NCBI GenBank assembly: GCA_029289015.1
Contig: JARFUL010000174.1
Coordinates: 1-13,554, forward strand
DNA from: Syntrophobacteria bacterium
GTDB taxonomy: Bacteria; Desulfobacterota; Syntrophobacteria; JARFUL01
DNA length: 13,554 bases
Direction: 5' to 3'
This document shows positions 1 to 6,584 of this stretch, piece after piece. The notes beneath the pieces were generated by a model, which was not told the origin of the DNA, made no database searches, and saw nothing but the letters and a program-made list of their open reading frames with translations. A program made the translations under genes and the position numbers. How positions within the stretch are numbered: the first letter of the stretch is position 1; the number at the start of each line of letters is the position of its first letter.

Positions 1-324
1 TTTCAGGTGCACGTGCGCGCCCAGCTTGATGTTGTCGAGCACCGTCATCCCGCGAAAGAGCTCGATGTTCTGGAAGGTCCTCGCGATCCCCTTCTTGGCC
101 ACCCTGTGGGGCCTGAGCCTGGTTATCTCCTCGCCGCGAAAGATTATGGTCCCCTCGTCCGGCTTGTAGAACCGGCTTATGCAGTTGAGGATGCAGGTCT
201 TGCCCGCGCCGTTGGGGCCGATTATCGCGAAGATGCCCCCTTCCGCCACCTCGAAGCTCACCCCGTTGAGGGCCAAAAGCCCCCCAAAGGAAAGCGAAAG
301 GTCCTGGACCTGTAAGAGGGCCAT
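1..324 (-). CDS. livG: LivG-type ABC transporter ATP-binding protein (partial, C-terminus beyond window edge)
   Basis: Minus-strand frame starting at ATG 324 and running off the left edge, giving the first 108 residues. It begins MALLQVQDLSLSFGGLLALN. The Walker A motif GPNGAGKT lies at residues 36-43, followed by the Q-loop region GIARTFQNIELFRGMTVLDN at about 79-98. That Q-loop wording is typical of LivG, the ATPase of branched-chain amino acid (HAAT family) importers, which hydrolyses ATP on the cytoplasmic face of the LivHM permease. The signature motif, Walker B and the LivG C-terminus are outside the window. The start is supported by AAAGGTGG (330-337), five bases upstream of the ATG. 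A promoter lies just before it, so it may head its own transcript, and permease genes need not be adjacent. The substrate could be another HAAT ligand (urea, amides, aromatic acids); the family call is firm, the substrate is not. Confidence 0.93.
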   Translation of the reverse strand, partial: MALLQVQDLSLSFGGLLALNGVSFEVAEGGIFAIIGPNGAGKTCILNCISRFYKPDEGTIIFRGEEITRLRPHRVAKKGIARTFQNIELFRGMTVLDNIKLGAHVHLK

Positions 325-372
325 TAGATCCACCTTTTGGTTTTCGAAGCTGACGCCATTGAAATATTAAAC

Positions 373-402
373 ATTTTACGGGTATGGATTTTTGTCAATC
401 AA
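373..402 (-). promoter_or_regulatory. Putative sigma70-type promoter for livG
   Basis: On the minus strand, TTGATT (397-402) and TAAAAT (373-378) are separated by 18 bases. A start near 366 would leave a leader of about 40 bases before the livG ATG. A perfect TTGACA also occurs at 393-398, but it sits only 14 bases from TAAAAT. The gap (325-408) is AT-rich in an otherwise GC-rich region, which fits a promoter. Confidence 0.5.
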
Positions 403-408
403 GTTATC

Positions 409-1737
409 TTATTTGGAATAGGGGCCGGCAACAAGGGCAAAAATCATCTCGTCGATCTCTTTTATCATCTCCATGAAGGGTGTGCCGTGCCCGGGAAAGG
501 GCCCGAGAAGCTCCTCCCAGCCTTCCCCTCCCCCCGCGTCGATCACCGCCAGGGCCTCCGGGAGGAACCCGCGAAGCCTCTCCTTCACACCTGGCAGCCT
601 CTCTTTTACCCCGGGTGCGCTACCTTTCTCGAGCAGCAGGTGAAGCTCCCTCAACAGGACGTAGAGCGTGTTGAACTCGAACCCCCTGACCCCCCTGCGC
701 CAGATCATGAGCCAGGGGTTCCTGAACCGCCACAGCCCCCCTTGCTCCCCCAGCTCTATGAGCCCCTTGACGTCGCTGAGGAGCCTTGCAGCCCCGAGGG
801 CAGCCTCCGGGTCCCGCGGGGGAGCCTTCCTTTCGGCGCTCCACTCAAAGGGGCCGCGGTCTTCGCGTCTCCCTTGGCCCAGGAGCTGCCAGAGGTTGAA
901 GAGCATCACCGAGCCTGGGCCGTCCTCCGGGGTGTCGAGGTGGGGATAGGAGAGCGCTGCTCTGCCCCGGCCGAAACTTGCGGAGAGCACCGCGGGCTGC
1001 CCCTCGATTCTCGCGGGGTCCAGGTTTATGCCGTAGGAGGCTTCCAGGTCACCGAACCCGCGCTCTCCCCCGTTTATCCTCCCGACTTCAACGTCCGACA
1101 CGAAAAAGTCGGCCGAGGGCGCGCCGTAGCGGGCCGCGACCGTAACTGTGGAAGGGTCGAGGATCTCGAACTGGGACGGCCACCACACCTTCACCTCGCT
1201 GCGCGCGCTCGCGCCCTCCCACATGGGGTGGGGCCGGTCCCCGGGGTAGACCATAATGCTGCCCGAGAAGTTGGGAAGCCTCTCCTCAAAGGGCTTTCTC
1301 GCAGCGGGCACAAGCGCGAGCCCCTCGGCAACGTCAAGGGCCAGGCCCGCGCCCCCGCAGAACCCCAGGTAGCCGCCCCCTTCGGCCACGAAGCCCCTGA
1401 GCGCTTCCCGGCCCGCGCGGCCCAGGGCTTTCGACTTCTGGGAGGCCCACCCTCCGGGCACCACCACCAGGTCGAAATCTTCGAGGCCGCGCTCTGCGAT
1501 CTTTGCCGCGCGCACCACCTCAAAGGGAAATCCGAGCCTCCTGAGCGCCCGGTAGCAGAAGAGCCCCCACAAAAAGGACTCGTCCCACAGGAGCGCGCCC
1601 CCAAAGAACCCCAGCCTCTCCTCGGCCCCTGAGCGCTTTATGCGCACCACCTCTTTGCCGCGGGCAAGGGCCCGGTTCGCGTGCCTCACGGCTTCGGCCG
1701 TGGCAATCTCAAGCCTCACCCGCGCCCCCTTTAACAT
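409..1737 (-). CDS. BPL_N-like / class I glutamine amidotransferase-like protein, 442 aa
   Basis: The N-terminal half resembles the BPL_N (biotin-protein ligase N-terminal) type of class I glutamine-amidotransferase fold. It has FFGGALLWDESF near residues 44-55, a strand and turn VVVPGGWAS at 91-99, and the nucleophile-elbow-like GGGYLGFCGGAGLAL at 120-134, with Cys127 in the catalytic-cysteine position. In this superfamily these regions form an oxyanion/nucleophile site, but I see no partner ligase or synthetase domain, so the reaction is unknown. The C-terminal third (after about residue 300) matches nothing I recognise and contains a tandem PGVKERL heptad near residues 376-389. No signal peptide is seen, so it is probably cytosolic. 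The ATG at 1737 has only a weak Shine-Dalgarno. A GTG at 1719, preceded by AAAGGGGG, is a serious alternative start. It is divergent from the DUF721 gene. Confidence 0.75.
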   Translation of the reverse strand: MLKGARVRLEIATAEAVRHANRALARGKEVVRIKRSGAEERLGFFGGALLWDESFLWGLFCYRALRRLGFPFEVVRAAKIAERGLEDFDLVVVPGGWASQKSKALGRAGREALRGFVAEGGGYLGFCGGAGLALDVAEGLALVPAARKPFEERLPNFSGSIMVYPGDRPHPMWEGASARSEVKVWWPSQFEILDPSTVTVAARYGAPSADFFVSDVEVGRINGGERGFGDLEASYGINLDPARIEGQPAVLSASFGRGRAALSYPHLDTPEDGPGSVMLFNLWQLLGQGRREDRGPFEWSAERKAPPRDPEAALGAARLLSDVKGLIELGEQGGLWRFRNPWLMIWRRGVRGFEFNTLYVLLRELHLLLEKGSAPGVKERLPGVKERLRGFLPEALAVIDAGGGEGWEELLGPFPGHGTPFMEMIKEIDEMIFALVAGPYSK

Positions 1738-1758
1738 TTTGCCCGACTCTGCTATATT
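1730..1758 (+). promoter_or_regulatory. Putative promoter for the DUF721 gene, overlapping a divergent -10 box
   Basis: On the plus strand, TTTAAC (1730-1735, weak -35) and TATATT (1753-1758, good -10) are 17 bases apart. The minus-strand reading of 1756-1761 is TAGAAT, a possible -10 for the divergent BPL_N-like gene, so the two -10 boxes would overlap. Only about 50 bases separate the two start codons. Confidence 0.4.
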
Positions 1759-1787
1759 CTAAACCCACCGCGAAACGGGTTTTGGCC

Positions 1788-2126
1788 ATGGAAAAGATAG
1801 AAAGCGTCCTTAAAAGGATCTTTACCGAGGGCCCGCTCAAGGGCTCATCCGCCGAGATAGCGCTCTTTTCGGCCTGGCCGGAAGTGGTGGGGCCCAAGAT
1901 CACGGCCAGGGCCCGGCCCGCGTCCCTTTCCAGGGGAGTCCTCAGGGTTGCGGTCAGCGACTCCGGCTGGCTCATGACGCTCAACTTCATGAAAGGGGAG
2001 ATTCTAAAAAAGCTGACCCGCGCCGCGCCCGAGGCCGCGCTCTCGGAGATCTCCCTCTTCGTGGGCCCCCTCCCCGACCTGCTGGAGAGCGAGGAGCTCC
2101 ACCCTTTCGGCCCCGAAGAAGAGTAG
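1788..2126 (+). CDS. DUF721 / DciA-like protein, 112 aa
   Basis: Small protein with the DUF721 pattern: FSAWPEVVGPKITARARPAS near residues 27-46, then GVLRVAVSDSGWLMTL and a helical segment with ILKKL, ending ISLFVG. DciA, the characterised member of this family, is the helicase operator that helps load DnaB at replication origins in bacteria lacking DnaC. DUF721 proteins are generally small, about 90-170 residues, so this one is full length. Family assignment comes from the motif; the replication role is known for DciA and only inferred here. I chose ATG 1788; a TTG at 1782 in frame would add two residues, and no strong Shine-Dalgarno decides between them. The gene is convergent with the TrmN6-type gene, with four bases between them and no visible terminator. 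Confidence 0.85.
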   Translation: MEKIESVLKRIFTEGPLKGSSAEIALFSAWPEVVGPKITARARPASLSRGVLRVAVSDSGWLMTLNFMKGEILKKLTRAAPEAALSEISLFVGPLPDLLESEELHPFGPEEE

Positions 2127-2130
2127 CGGT

Positions 2131-2898
2131 TCAACCCATCTCCCCCCTTAAAAAGGCCTCCATCTCCCGGGAGTATTGCCCGCGCTTGCCGTATATGTAG
2201 AAGGGCGGCATGAGCTTTACGCCGGGGGAGCCCCCCTTGGTTGCAGTGAACACGAAGAGGCGCCCGGGTTCATCGGGCCGGGAAAAGATGGGCCAGAGCC
2301 TCTTCAGCTCGAACCCCGCATCCCGGACCGCCACCGCGGCGTGGGCCAGCCTCCTCGCGGGGTAGATCGCCGAGAACCCGGCCCCGGGTTTAAGGAGCCC
2401 GCTGGCCGCACCAAGAAAGTCTTGCAAAGACCCCACGATCTCGTGGCGCGCCAGGGCCTTCTCCTCGTCGGGGTTCACCCGCCCGGAGTCGGGCTCCCTG
2501 AAGGGAGGGTTGGCCAGGGCCAGGTCGAAGGAGTTTGGCTCAAGGCCGATATCCGCGTCTCTCAGGTCGGCCCGGACTATCTTTACCCTATCTTCGAGGC
2601 CGTTGATCGCGACGTTCCTTTTGGCCATGTCGCTGAGCCCTGCCTGGATCTCGACCCCCACCACCGTGTCCACCAGCCCCAGCCCCGCGAGGATGATGCC
2701 CACCACCCCTGTGCCGCAGCCCAGGTCCACCACCCGCCCGGCGCCGGAGGCCCCCGAGAGCCCGGCCAGCAAAAGCGCGTCCACACTGAACCGGTACCCC
2801 CTCTTCGACTGGATGAAGTAGAGCCTTCCCCCGAAGAGAGCGTCCAGGGTCTCCCCCTCTTTGAGGAGCCCCTTCGCGCTGAGGGTCTCAGGGTTCAT
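2131..2898 (-). CDS. trmN6: TrmN6/YfiC-type tRNA1(Val) adenine-N6-methyltransferase, 255 aa
   Basis: Class I SAM-dependent methylase. Motif I is VVDLGCGTGVVGI (residues 56-68), an acidic strand end follows at VVGVE (79-83), and the N6-adenine catalytic motif NPPF lies at 130-133. The N-terminal approach (RLYFIQSKRGYRFSVDALLLAG) and the overall length match E. coli YfiC/TrmN6 (about 245 residues), which methylates A37 N6 of tRNA-Val. The insert after NPPF with DEEKALARHE is also usual for this family. The ATG overlaps the TGA of the upstream DUF1015 gene (ATGA), implying translational coupling. Family level is firm. The exact tRNA target is inferred, since RNA and DNA N6-adenine methylases share NPPF. 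Confidence 0.87.
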   Translation of the reverse strand: MNPETLSAKGLLKEGETLDALFGGRLYFIQSKRGYRFSVDALLLAGLSGASGAGRVVDLGCGTGVVGIILAGLGLVDTVVGVEIQAGLSDMAKRNVAINGLEDRVKIVRADLRDADIGLEPNSFDLALANPPFREPDSGRVNPDEEKALARHEIVGSLQDFLGAASGLLKPGAGFSAIYPARRLAHAAVAVRDAGFELKRLWPIFSRPDEPGRLFVFTATKGGSPGVKLMPPFYIYGKRGQYSREMEAFLRGEMG

Positions 2899-4250
2899 GG
2901 GATCTTCGGCCGAGCCACCTCTTTAGCGGCGCCCATGTCGTACAGCACGGAGCCGTTAATCACCTTGGGGTAGAAGTAGGTGGCCTTGTGGGGCATTATG
3001 AGGGAGGCTTCAGCGACCCTTCTTACCTGGTCTATCCTGGTGGGGTTGATGAGGAAGACCATCTCGTACTCGCCGCTTTCCACCTTGGTGAGCGCGCTGG
3101 ACGCGTCGTGGCTGAACCATATCCTCTCCTCGTCGCCGAGCACGGAGGAGTCCACCCCCATGAGGTGCTTGAGGATGAGCTCGTCGAGCACCACCACGTC
3201 CATCTCCAGGAGGGTCTCCGGAAGGTCGGGCCGGACCCCGGCCATGGCCGCCACATTCTTCAGGGTGAGGAGATGGTAGCTCTCCATCCCGGTGGAGTAG
3301 TAGCCAAAGGTGGGGGCCTTGGCTCCCAGGGACTTGAGCTGCGCGGCGAAGTTGACCCTGGAGTGCTGGCCCCTTGCTGGTATCTCCCCCACCTCGAAGT
3401 AGGACCTGGCCTTCTCGATGAAGCTCTGGGGGTCTCTGCCATCCACGCTTTTCAGCATCCTGTGGGTGGGGAGAATCGTGAGCCCGGGGTGGTCCATGTT
3501 GCTCAGGTAGATCATTAGGTACTCAAAGGGCGCGGCCTCGTTCAGGCCCGGGTTTTTCTCCCGAATGATGTCCCGGAACGCGAGGGAGGTCTCGTAGCGG
3601 TGGTGGCCGTCTGCGATGAATATCTCCTTGGGGGCCATGAGCCCCGCGACCCGGCCTATGGCTTCCGGGTCGGTGACCCGCCACATCCGGTGGTAGACCC
3701 GGTCCACATCCTCGAAGTCCATCACCATGTCATGGTCCAAAGCCGCGTTCATTTCACCCGCGACCAGGTTCTCGGGGTCGGTGTAGACCGCGTATACCTG
3801 GCTGAGGTTCGCGTGGTTGTGGAGCATCAGCTCGATCCTCTCGGACCGGGTGCGCGCGAAGGTCTTCTCGTGGGGCCTGACTATGCCTTTGTCGAAGTCC
3901 TCCAGCTTAAGGAGGCAGACGAACCCCTCCCTGGTCTTGAGCTCCCCGTCCGGGAGCTGGAAGTCGATCTCGTAGTAGTATAGGGCCTCTCTTTGGTCCG
4001 TGATGAAGACCCCCTCCTCGAGCCACCTCCTCAGGTGGGCCGCGGACCGGGTGTTGTGGTTGTTCTCCGGAGTGTCGTCCGGCCTTCTCTTGTTGAGGAT
4101 CAGCCGGATCATGTTGTGGGGGTCGCGCGCGTAGAACTCGTCCTGCTGGACGGGGGATATCACGTCGTAGGGCGGGGTCACCACCTTGCTGAGGTCGCCC
4201 ACCACCTCGGGGTTGTATACTATGCCTCTAAAGGGAGCGATAACGGCCAT
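2895..4250 (-). CDS. DUF1015 family protein, 451 aa
   Basis: Full-length DUF1015 protein. It starts MAVIAPFRGIVYNPEVVGDL and continues VVTPPYDVISP (residues 23-33), RPHEKTFARTRSERIELM (125-142) and the family hallmark IADGHHRYETSL (212-223). These are the conserved blocks of the family, whose biochemical role has not been established to my knowledge; it is usually encoded among metabolic genes. No signal peptide or membrane segment is apparent, so it is presumably cytosolic. Its stop overlaps the start of the TrmN6-type gene, so the two are co-transcribed here. A Shine-Dalgarno AGGAGG (4265-4270 on the minus strand) sits rather far (about 14 bases) from the ATG, and no other upstream start looks better. 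Confidence 0.93.
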   Translation of the reverse strand: MAVIAPFRGIVYNPEVVGDLSKVVTPPYDVISPVQQDEFYARDPHNMIRLILNKRRPDDTPENNHNTRSAAHLRRWLEEGVFITDQREALYYYEIDFQLPDGELKTREGFVCLLKLEDFDKGIVRPHEKTFARTRSERIELMLHNHANLSQVYAVYTDPENLVAGEMNAALDHDMVMDFEDVDRVYHRMWRVTDPEAIGRVAGLMAPKEIFIADGHHRYETSLAFRDIIREKNPGLNEAAPFEYLMIYLSNMDHPGLTILPTHRMLKSVDGRDPQSFIEKARSYFEVGEIPARGQHSRVNFAAQLKSLGAKAPTFGYYSTGMESYHLLTLKNVAAMAGVRPDLPETLLEMDVVVLDELILKHLMGVDSSVLGDEERIWFSHDASSALTKVESGEYEMVFLINPTRIDQVRRVAEASLIMPHKATYFYPKVINGSVLYDMGAAKEVARPKIP

Positions 4251-4281
4251 TTTCTGGGTGCGGCCTCCTAGATTCTACCGG

Positions 4282-4310
4282 GTTTTATGAGCTATAAATT
4301 TATCTTGCAA
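4282..4310 (-). promoter_or_regulatory. Putative promoter for DUF1015-trmN6
   Basis: On the minus strand, TTGCAA (4305-4310) and TAAAAC (4282-4287) are 17 bases apart in an AT-rich patch directly upstream of the DUF1015 gene. Each box matches four of six consensus bases. TAGAAT at 4271-4276 is an alternative -10. Confidence 0.35.
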
Positions 4311-4490
4311 CTTGTATCACAACCGGGGGAGTCCCTCAACCTCTTTTGGGCGGCCGACAGCCGTACCAGGGGAAGCCGCACGAATCCTTGGGCTTTCGCG
4401 GTATGGCCCGGCGCGGCGGGGAAGAAGGGGGTATGATGCTCGGCGCGGGGAAAAAGTCTCTTTTGACGCCGGGTTCCCGTAGGCCAACGA

Positions 4491-4521
4491 GACCCTTCGA
4501 CTTTGCTCAGGGTGACAGGGG
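4491..4521. repeat. Dispersed repeat of the CCTTCGACTTTGCTCAGGGTGAC type
   Basis: The block beginning CCCTTCGACTTTGCTCAGG and followed by GTGACAGGGG reads, on the minus strand, as CHPEQSRRVS. From general knowledge this wording recurs as spurious peptides in annotations of many environmental bacterial genomes. There it is produced by a short intergenic repeat and not by genes. It is followed directly by GGGGC-ATT-GCCCC (4518-4530), a small hairpin. Confidence 0.6.
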
Positions 4522-4539
4522 CATTGCCCCCCTTCTGAT

Positions 4540-4555
4540 CCTGCCTGGCGGCAGG
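4540..4555. repeat. Short inverted repeat CCTGCC-TGGC-GGCAGG
   Basis: Perfect 6-base arms around a 4-base loop. On the minus strand it reads SCRQAG, another peptide string commonly produced by a short dispersed palindrome in environmental genomes. It sits 19 bases after the 4491-4521 block, so the two may form one composite element. Confidence 0.55.
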
Positions 4556-4574
4556 ATGGGGTGGGCTTAGAGTT

Positions 4575-4599
4575 GTAGGGCGGGGTTTTATACCCCACC
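4575..4599. repeat. GTAGGGCGGGGTTTTATACC-type dispersed repeat
   Basis: The block has imperfect symmetry (GGGGT and ACCCC arms around TTTAT) and reads GYKTPPYN on the minus strand. That is a further peptide string I associate with a repeated intergenic element and not with a protein family. It lies next to the other two repeat blocks and just before the truncated coding tail. Confidence 0.5.
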
Positions 4600-4602
4600 G
4601 TG

Positions 4603-4686
4603 CCCGCGGGACCCGGCAAGGTGCGCAAGATCGTGAAGACAGACGTGACCTACCCGGAGGAGTTTACTTCGGTGAAGGGCATCTGA
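4603..4686 (+). pseudogene. C-terminal remnant of an unidentified plus-strand gene
   Basis: The frame from about 4603 to TGA 4684-4686 encodes PAGPGKVRKIVKTDVTYPEE followed by FTSVKGI. Third codon positions are almost all G or C, matching real genes of this window, and the peptide is charged and non-repetitive. Upstream the frame runs straight into the GGGGTTTTATACCCC repeat block, and no upstream part of the gene is visible. I do not recognise the family. This looks like the tail of a gene whose body was lost at a repeat boundary; a chance open stretch cannot be excluded. Confidence 0.4.
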
Positions 4687-4818
4687 GCTGCATCAATTGT
4701 CGCGATTGGGCGCGGCGCGGGCTGTTTTCGAGGTCTCCCCGGTAACGATGGGCTCTATCGCGAATCCTGGGCGGATTTGACAGGTGCGGGGGGAGGTTGC
4801 GGCGAACGCCGGGCCGGA

Positions 4819-5628
4819 TCAGAGCCTTTTCCGCCACTCCATCACCGCGTCGAAGAAGAACTCGTCGAACCCCCGGGGGCCGCCGAGGCCCTTCTTTCCG
4901 AAGAAGAAGTTCACCTCTATCATGAGGCACGGGCCGTGCTCCGGGAACATGACGTCATAGCCGGCCATGCCTATGTTGGCGAGTCTGGACACCTTCATGG
5001 CCAGCTCCGCGCCCATGACCTGCTTTTCGGGGTAAAGCCCGTAGTCTATGGCCGCGCCCCTGCACACGTTGTTGTAGAAGGATTCGCCCCCCACCCTGAA
5101 ATAGGACTTGACCTTGGACCCCACCACCACCACCCTCAGGTCCATGCCGCGGTTCTTCACCCATCTTTGGACAAGCACCGGCTCATCAGCGGGCAGGGTC
5201 TTGAGCCCCTCGAGGTAGTCGTCCCTCGACGCGACGGGGAAGACCCGGTAGCCGCCGCCGCCGGAGTCGCCCTTGAGCACGAAGGGATAGGCCATGGGCG
5301 GGCCGTGCTCCGCGAGCGCGCGGGCCGCGAGTACCGGCCTGTGGAAGAGCTTGGTGCTGGGGTGGGGGACCTTGAGCCTCCTGAAGAGCTTTATCTGCTT
5401 GGACTTGCCCCGGTAGAGGAACCTTGCGCTGAGGTCCGGGAAGTGGGATTTCGCGAGCGCGCAGATGGCCCGGTAGCGGGTGGGGGAGAGGTACTTGGGC
5501 ATGAGCACCCCCTTTGCCCCGCGCACGATTCTCTGGGTCTCCTCGTCATAGAGGCAGGTGAGCGGCGGGAGGTTGTGGTCCAGCCGGATGCGGTGGTGAA
5601 AGGAGACGAGGTAGGCCGGCGCGGCCAT
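4819..5628 (-). CDS. RimK-like ATP-grasp ligase, 269 aa
   Basis: ATP-grasp enzyme of the RimK/glutathione-synthase type. It has the glycine-rich loop FVLKGDSGGGGYRVF (residues 116-130), LVQRWVKNRGMDLRVVVVG (152-170) and the metal-binding MIEVNFFFG (236-244). Glu238 and Asn240 fit the usual E-x-N ligands. Such enzymes join a carboxylate to an amine, amino acid or peptide through an acyl-phosphate. RimK itself adds glutamates to ribosomal protein S6, but the N-terminal domain here (about 75 residues) is short and does not let me name a substrate. It ends the hflK-hflC operon, starting 11 bases after hflC, with AGGAGAGG overlapping the end of hflC. That placement is unusual and suggests, without proving, a link to membrane-protein quality control or modification. 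Confidence 0.87.
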   Translation of the reverse strand: MAAPAYLVSFHHRIRLDHNLPPLTCLYDEETQRIVRGAKGVLMPKYLSPTRYRAICALAKSHFPDLSARFLYRGKSKQIKLFRRLKVPHPSTKLFHRPVLAARALAEHGPPMAYPFVLKGDSGGGGYRVFPVASRDDYLEGLKTLPADEPVLVQRWVKNRGMDLRVVVVGSKVKSYFRVGGESFYNNVCRGAAIDYGLYPEKQVMGAELAMKVSRLANIGMAGYDVMFPEHGPCLMIEVNFFFGKKGLGGPRGFDEFFFDAVMEWRKRL

Positions 5629-5639
5629 GATATGCTTCT

Positions 5640-6584
5640 TTACCTCTCCTTGTCGTCGCCCTTGAGAAGGTTGTAGAACTCGGAATCGGTGCCCACCACG
5701 ATAACGGAGTTTTCAAAGGTCTTTTCCTGGTAGGCCTCAAGGGTCCTGAAAAAGGTGTAGAACTCGATGTCCCGGCCGAAGGACTGGGCGTAGATCTTCG
5801 TGGCCTGCGCGTCTGCCTTGCCTTTTATCTCCTGGGACTCTTTATAGGCCCCGGAGTTTATCCTCTTGAGCTCCTTGCCCATCTCGCCCAGGATGGCCGC
5901 CTTTGCGCCCTCGCCCTCGGAGCGGTACTGCGCGGCGATGCGATTCCTTTCGGAGATCATCCGGTCAAAGACCTTTCTCTGCACGGTCTTCACGTAGTTT
6001 ATGCGCTTGATGCGCACGTCCACCAGCTCGATCCCCAGCGCGGGGGTAAGCTTGGCCGCCTCCAGGAGCATCTGCCGGGTGATCTTCTCCCTGCCCAGCC
6101 CGGACCCCTTGACCTCCTCCATGCCCGGGGTGAGCGCGAGGCCGCTGGACCGGACGTCCTCCCAGCCCTCCTTGCGGACCAGCTCCACCAGGATGGACTT
6201 GGAGACCAGGTCCCTGGCCACGGAGTCGATGATGCCGTCCAGGCGGGACTGGGCCCTGTCCTCGCTCGTCACCCTCTGCATGAAGCGCAGGGGGTCGGAG
6301 ATGCGCCAGCGCGCGGTGGTGTCCACCCAGATGTACTTCTTGTCCTTGGTGGGTATCTGCGCGGGGCTGCCGTCCCACTGGAGGATCTTCCTGGAGAAGT
6401 AGTTGACCTTCATCCAGGGCAGCTTGAAGTTGAGCCCTGCGGTCTTGATGGGGTCGCCCCAGGGCTTTCCGAACTGGGTTATGACCACCTGCTGGGCCTC
6501 GTTCACCACGAAGAGGGAGTACCAGGCAAAGGCCCCGAGAACGATCACCAAGCCTACGATGCCGTGAACCAGACGCCTGTTCAT
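5640..6584 (-). CDS. hflC: HflC, membrane SPFH protein, regulator of FtsH protease, 314 aa
   Basis: SPFH/band-7 protein with one N-terminal membrane anchor (about residues 8-28), then VVNEAQQVVITQFGKPWGDP and the family pattern of HflC: AGLNFKLPW, DTTARWRISDPLRF, SERNRIAAQYRSEGEGAKAA. It ends with a coiled-coil-prone stretch and SVIVVGTDSEFYNLL. In E. coli, HflC and HflK form a large membrane cage around FtsH that modulates proteolysis of membrane proteins; this role is from the family. The ATG overlaps the TAA of hflK by one base (TAATG), implying coupling. FtsH is not in this window. Compared with E. coli HflC (334 residues) it is complete. It is followed 11 bases later by the ATP-grasp gene. 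Confidence 0.96.
   Translation of the reverse strand: MNRRLVHGIVGLVIVLGAFAWYSLFVVNEAQQVVITQFGKPWGDPIKTAGLNFKLPWMKVNYFSRKILQWDGSPAQIPTKDKKYIWVDTTARWRISDPLRFMQRVTSEDRAQSRLDGIIDSVARDLVSKSILVELVRKEGWEDVRSSGLALTPGMEEVKGSGLGREKITRQMLLEAAKLTPALGIELVDVRIKRINYVKTVQRKVFDRMISERNRIAAQYRSEGEGAKAAILGEMGKELKRINSGAYKESQEIKGKADAQATKIYAQSFGRDIEFYTFFRTLEAYQEKTFENSVIVVGTDSEFYNLLKGDDKER

Larger units (their letters stand above)
4251..4818. other. 568-base intergenic gap with promoter, dispersed repeats and a gene remnant
   Basis: No intact gene is supported here. From left to right it holds the DUF1015 promoter (to about 4310), a GC-rich stretch without recognisable coding (4320-4475), three dispersed-repeat-like blocks (about 4491-4599), and a short coding-like tail on the plus strand (4603-4686). 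Then comes about 130 bases in which I see nothing apart from a small CGGCG-TT-CGCCG hairpin near 4800. The minus-strand reading frame across 4317-4628 is low complexity and repeat-derived, not a gene. Confidence 0.6.

Noticed and set aside
337..1632. Long plus-strand open frame (431 codons) opposite the BPL_N-like gene
   Set aside because: It is the antisense shadow of a gene with recognisable motifs; its product is Pro/Arg/His/Glu-rich and matches nothing, which is usual for GC-rich DNA.
4317..4628. Minus-strand open frame of 103 codons in the DUF1015/ATP-grasp gap
   Set aside because: Its peptide contains repeat-derived strings (HPEQSRRVS, SCRQAG, GYKTPPYN) and no domain; it is better explained by dispersed repeats.
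4758..4775. 13-base match GCGAATCCTGGGC shared with about 8849-8861
   Set aside because: A match this short is expected by chance in a GC-rich window of this size, and the flanks do not match.
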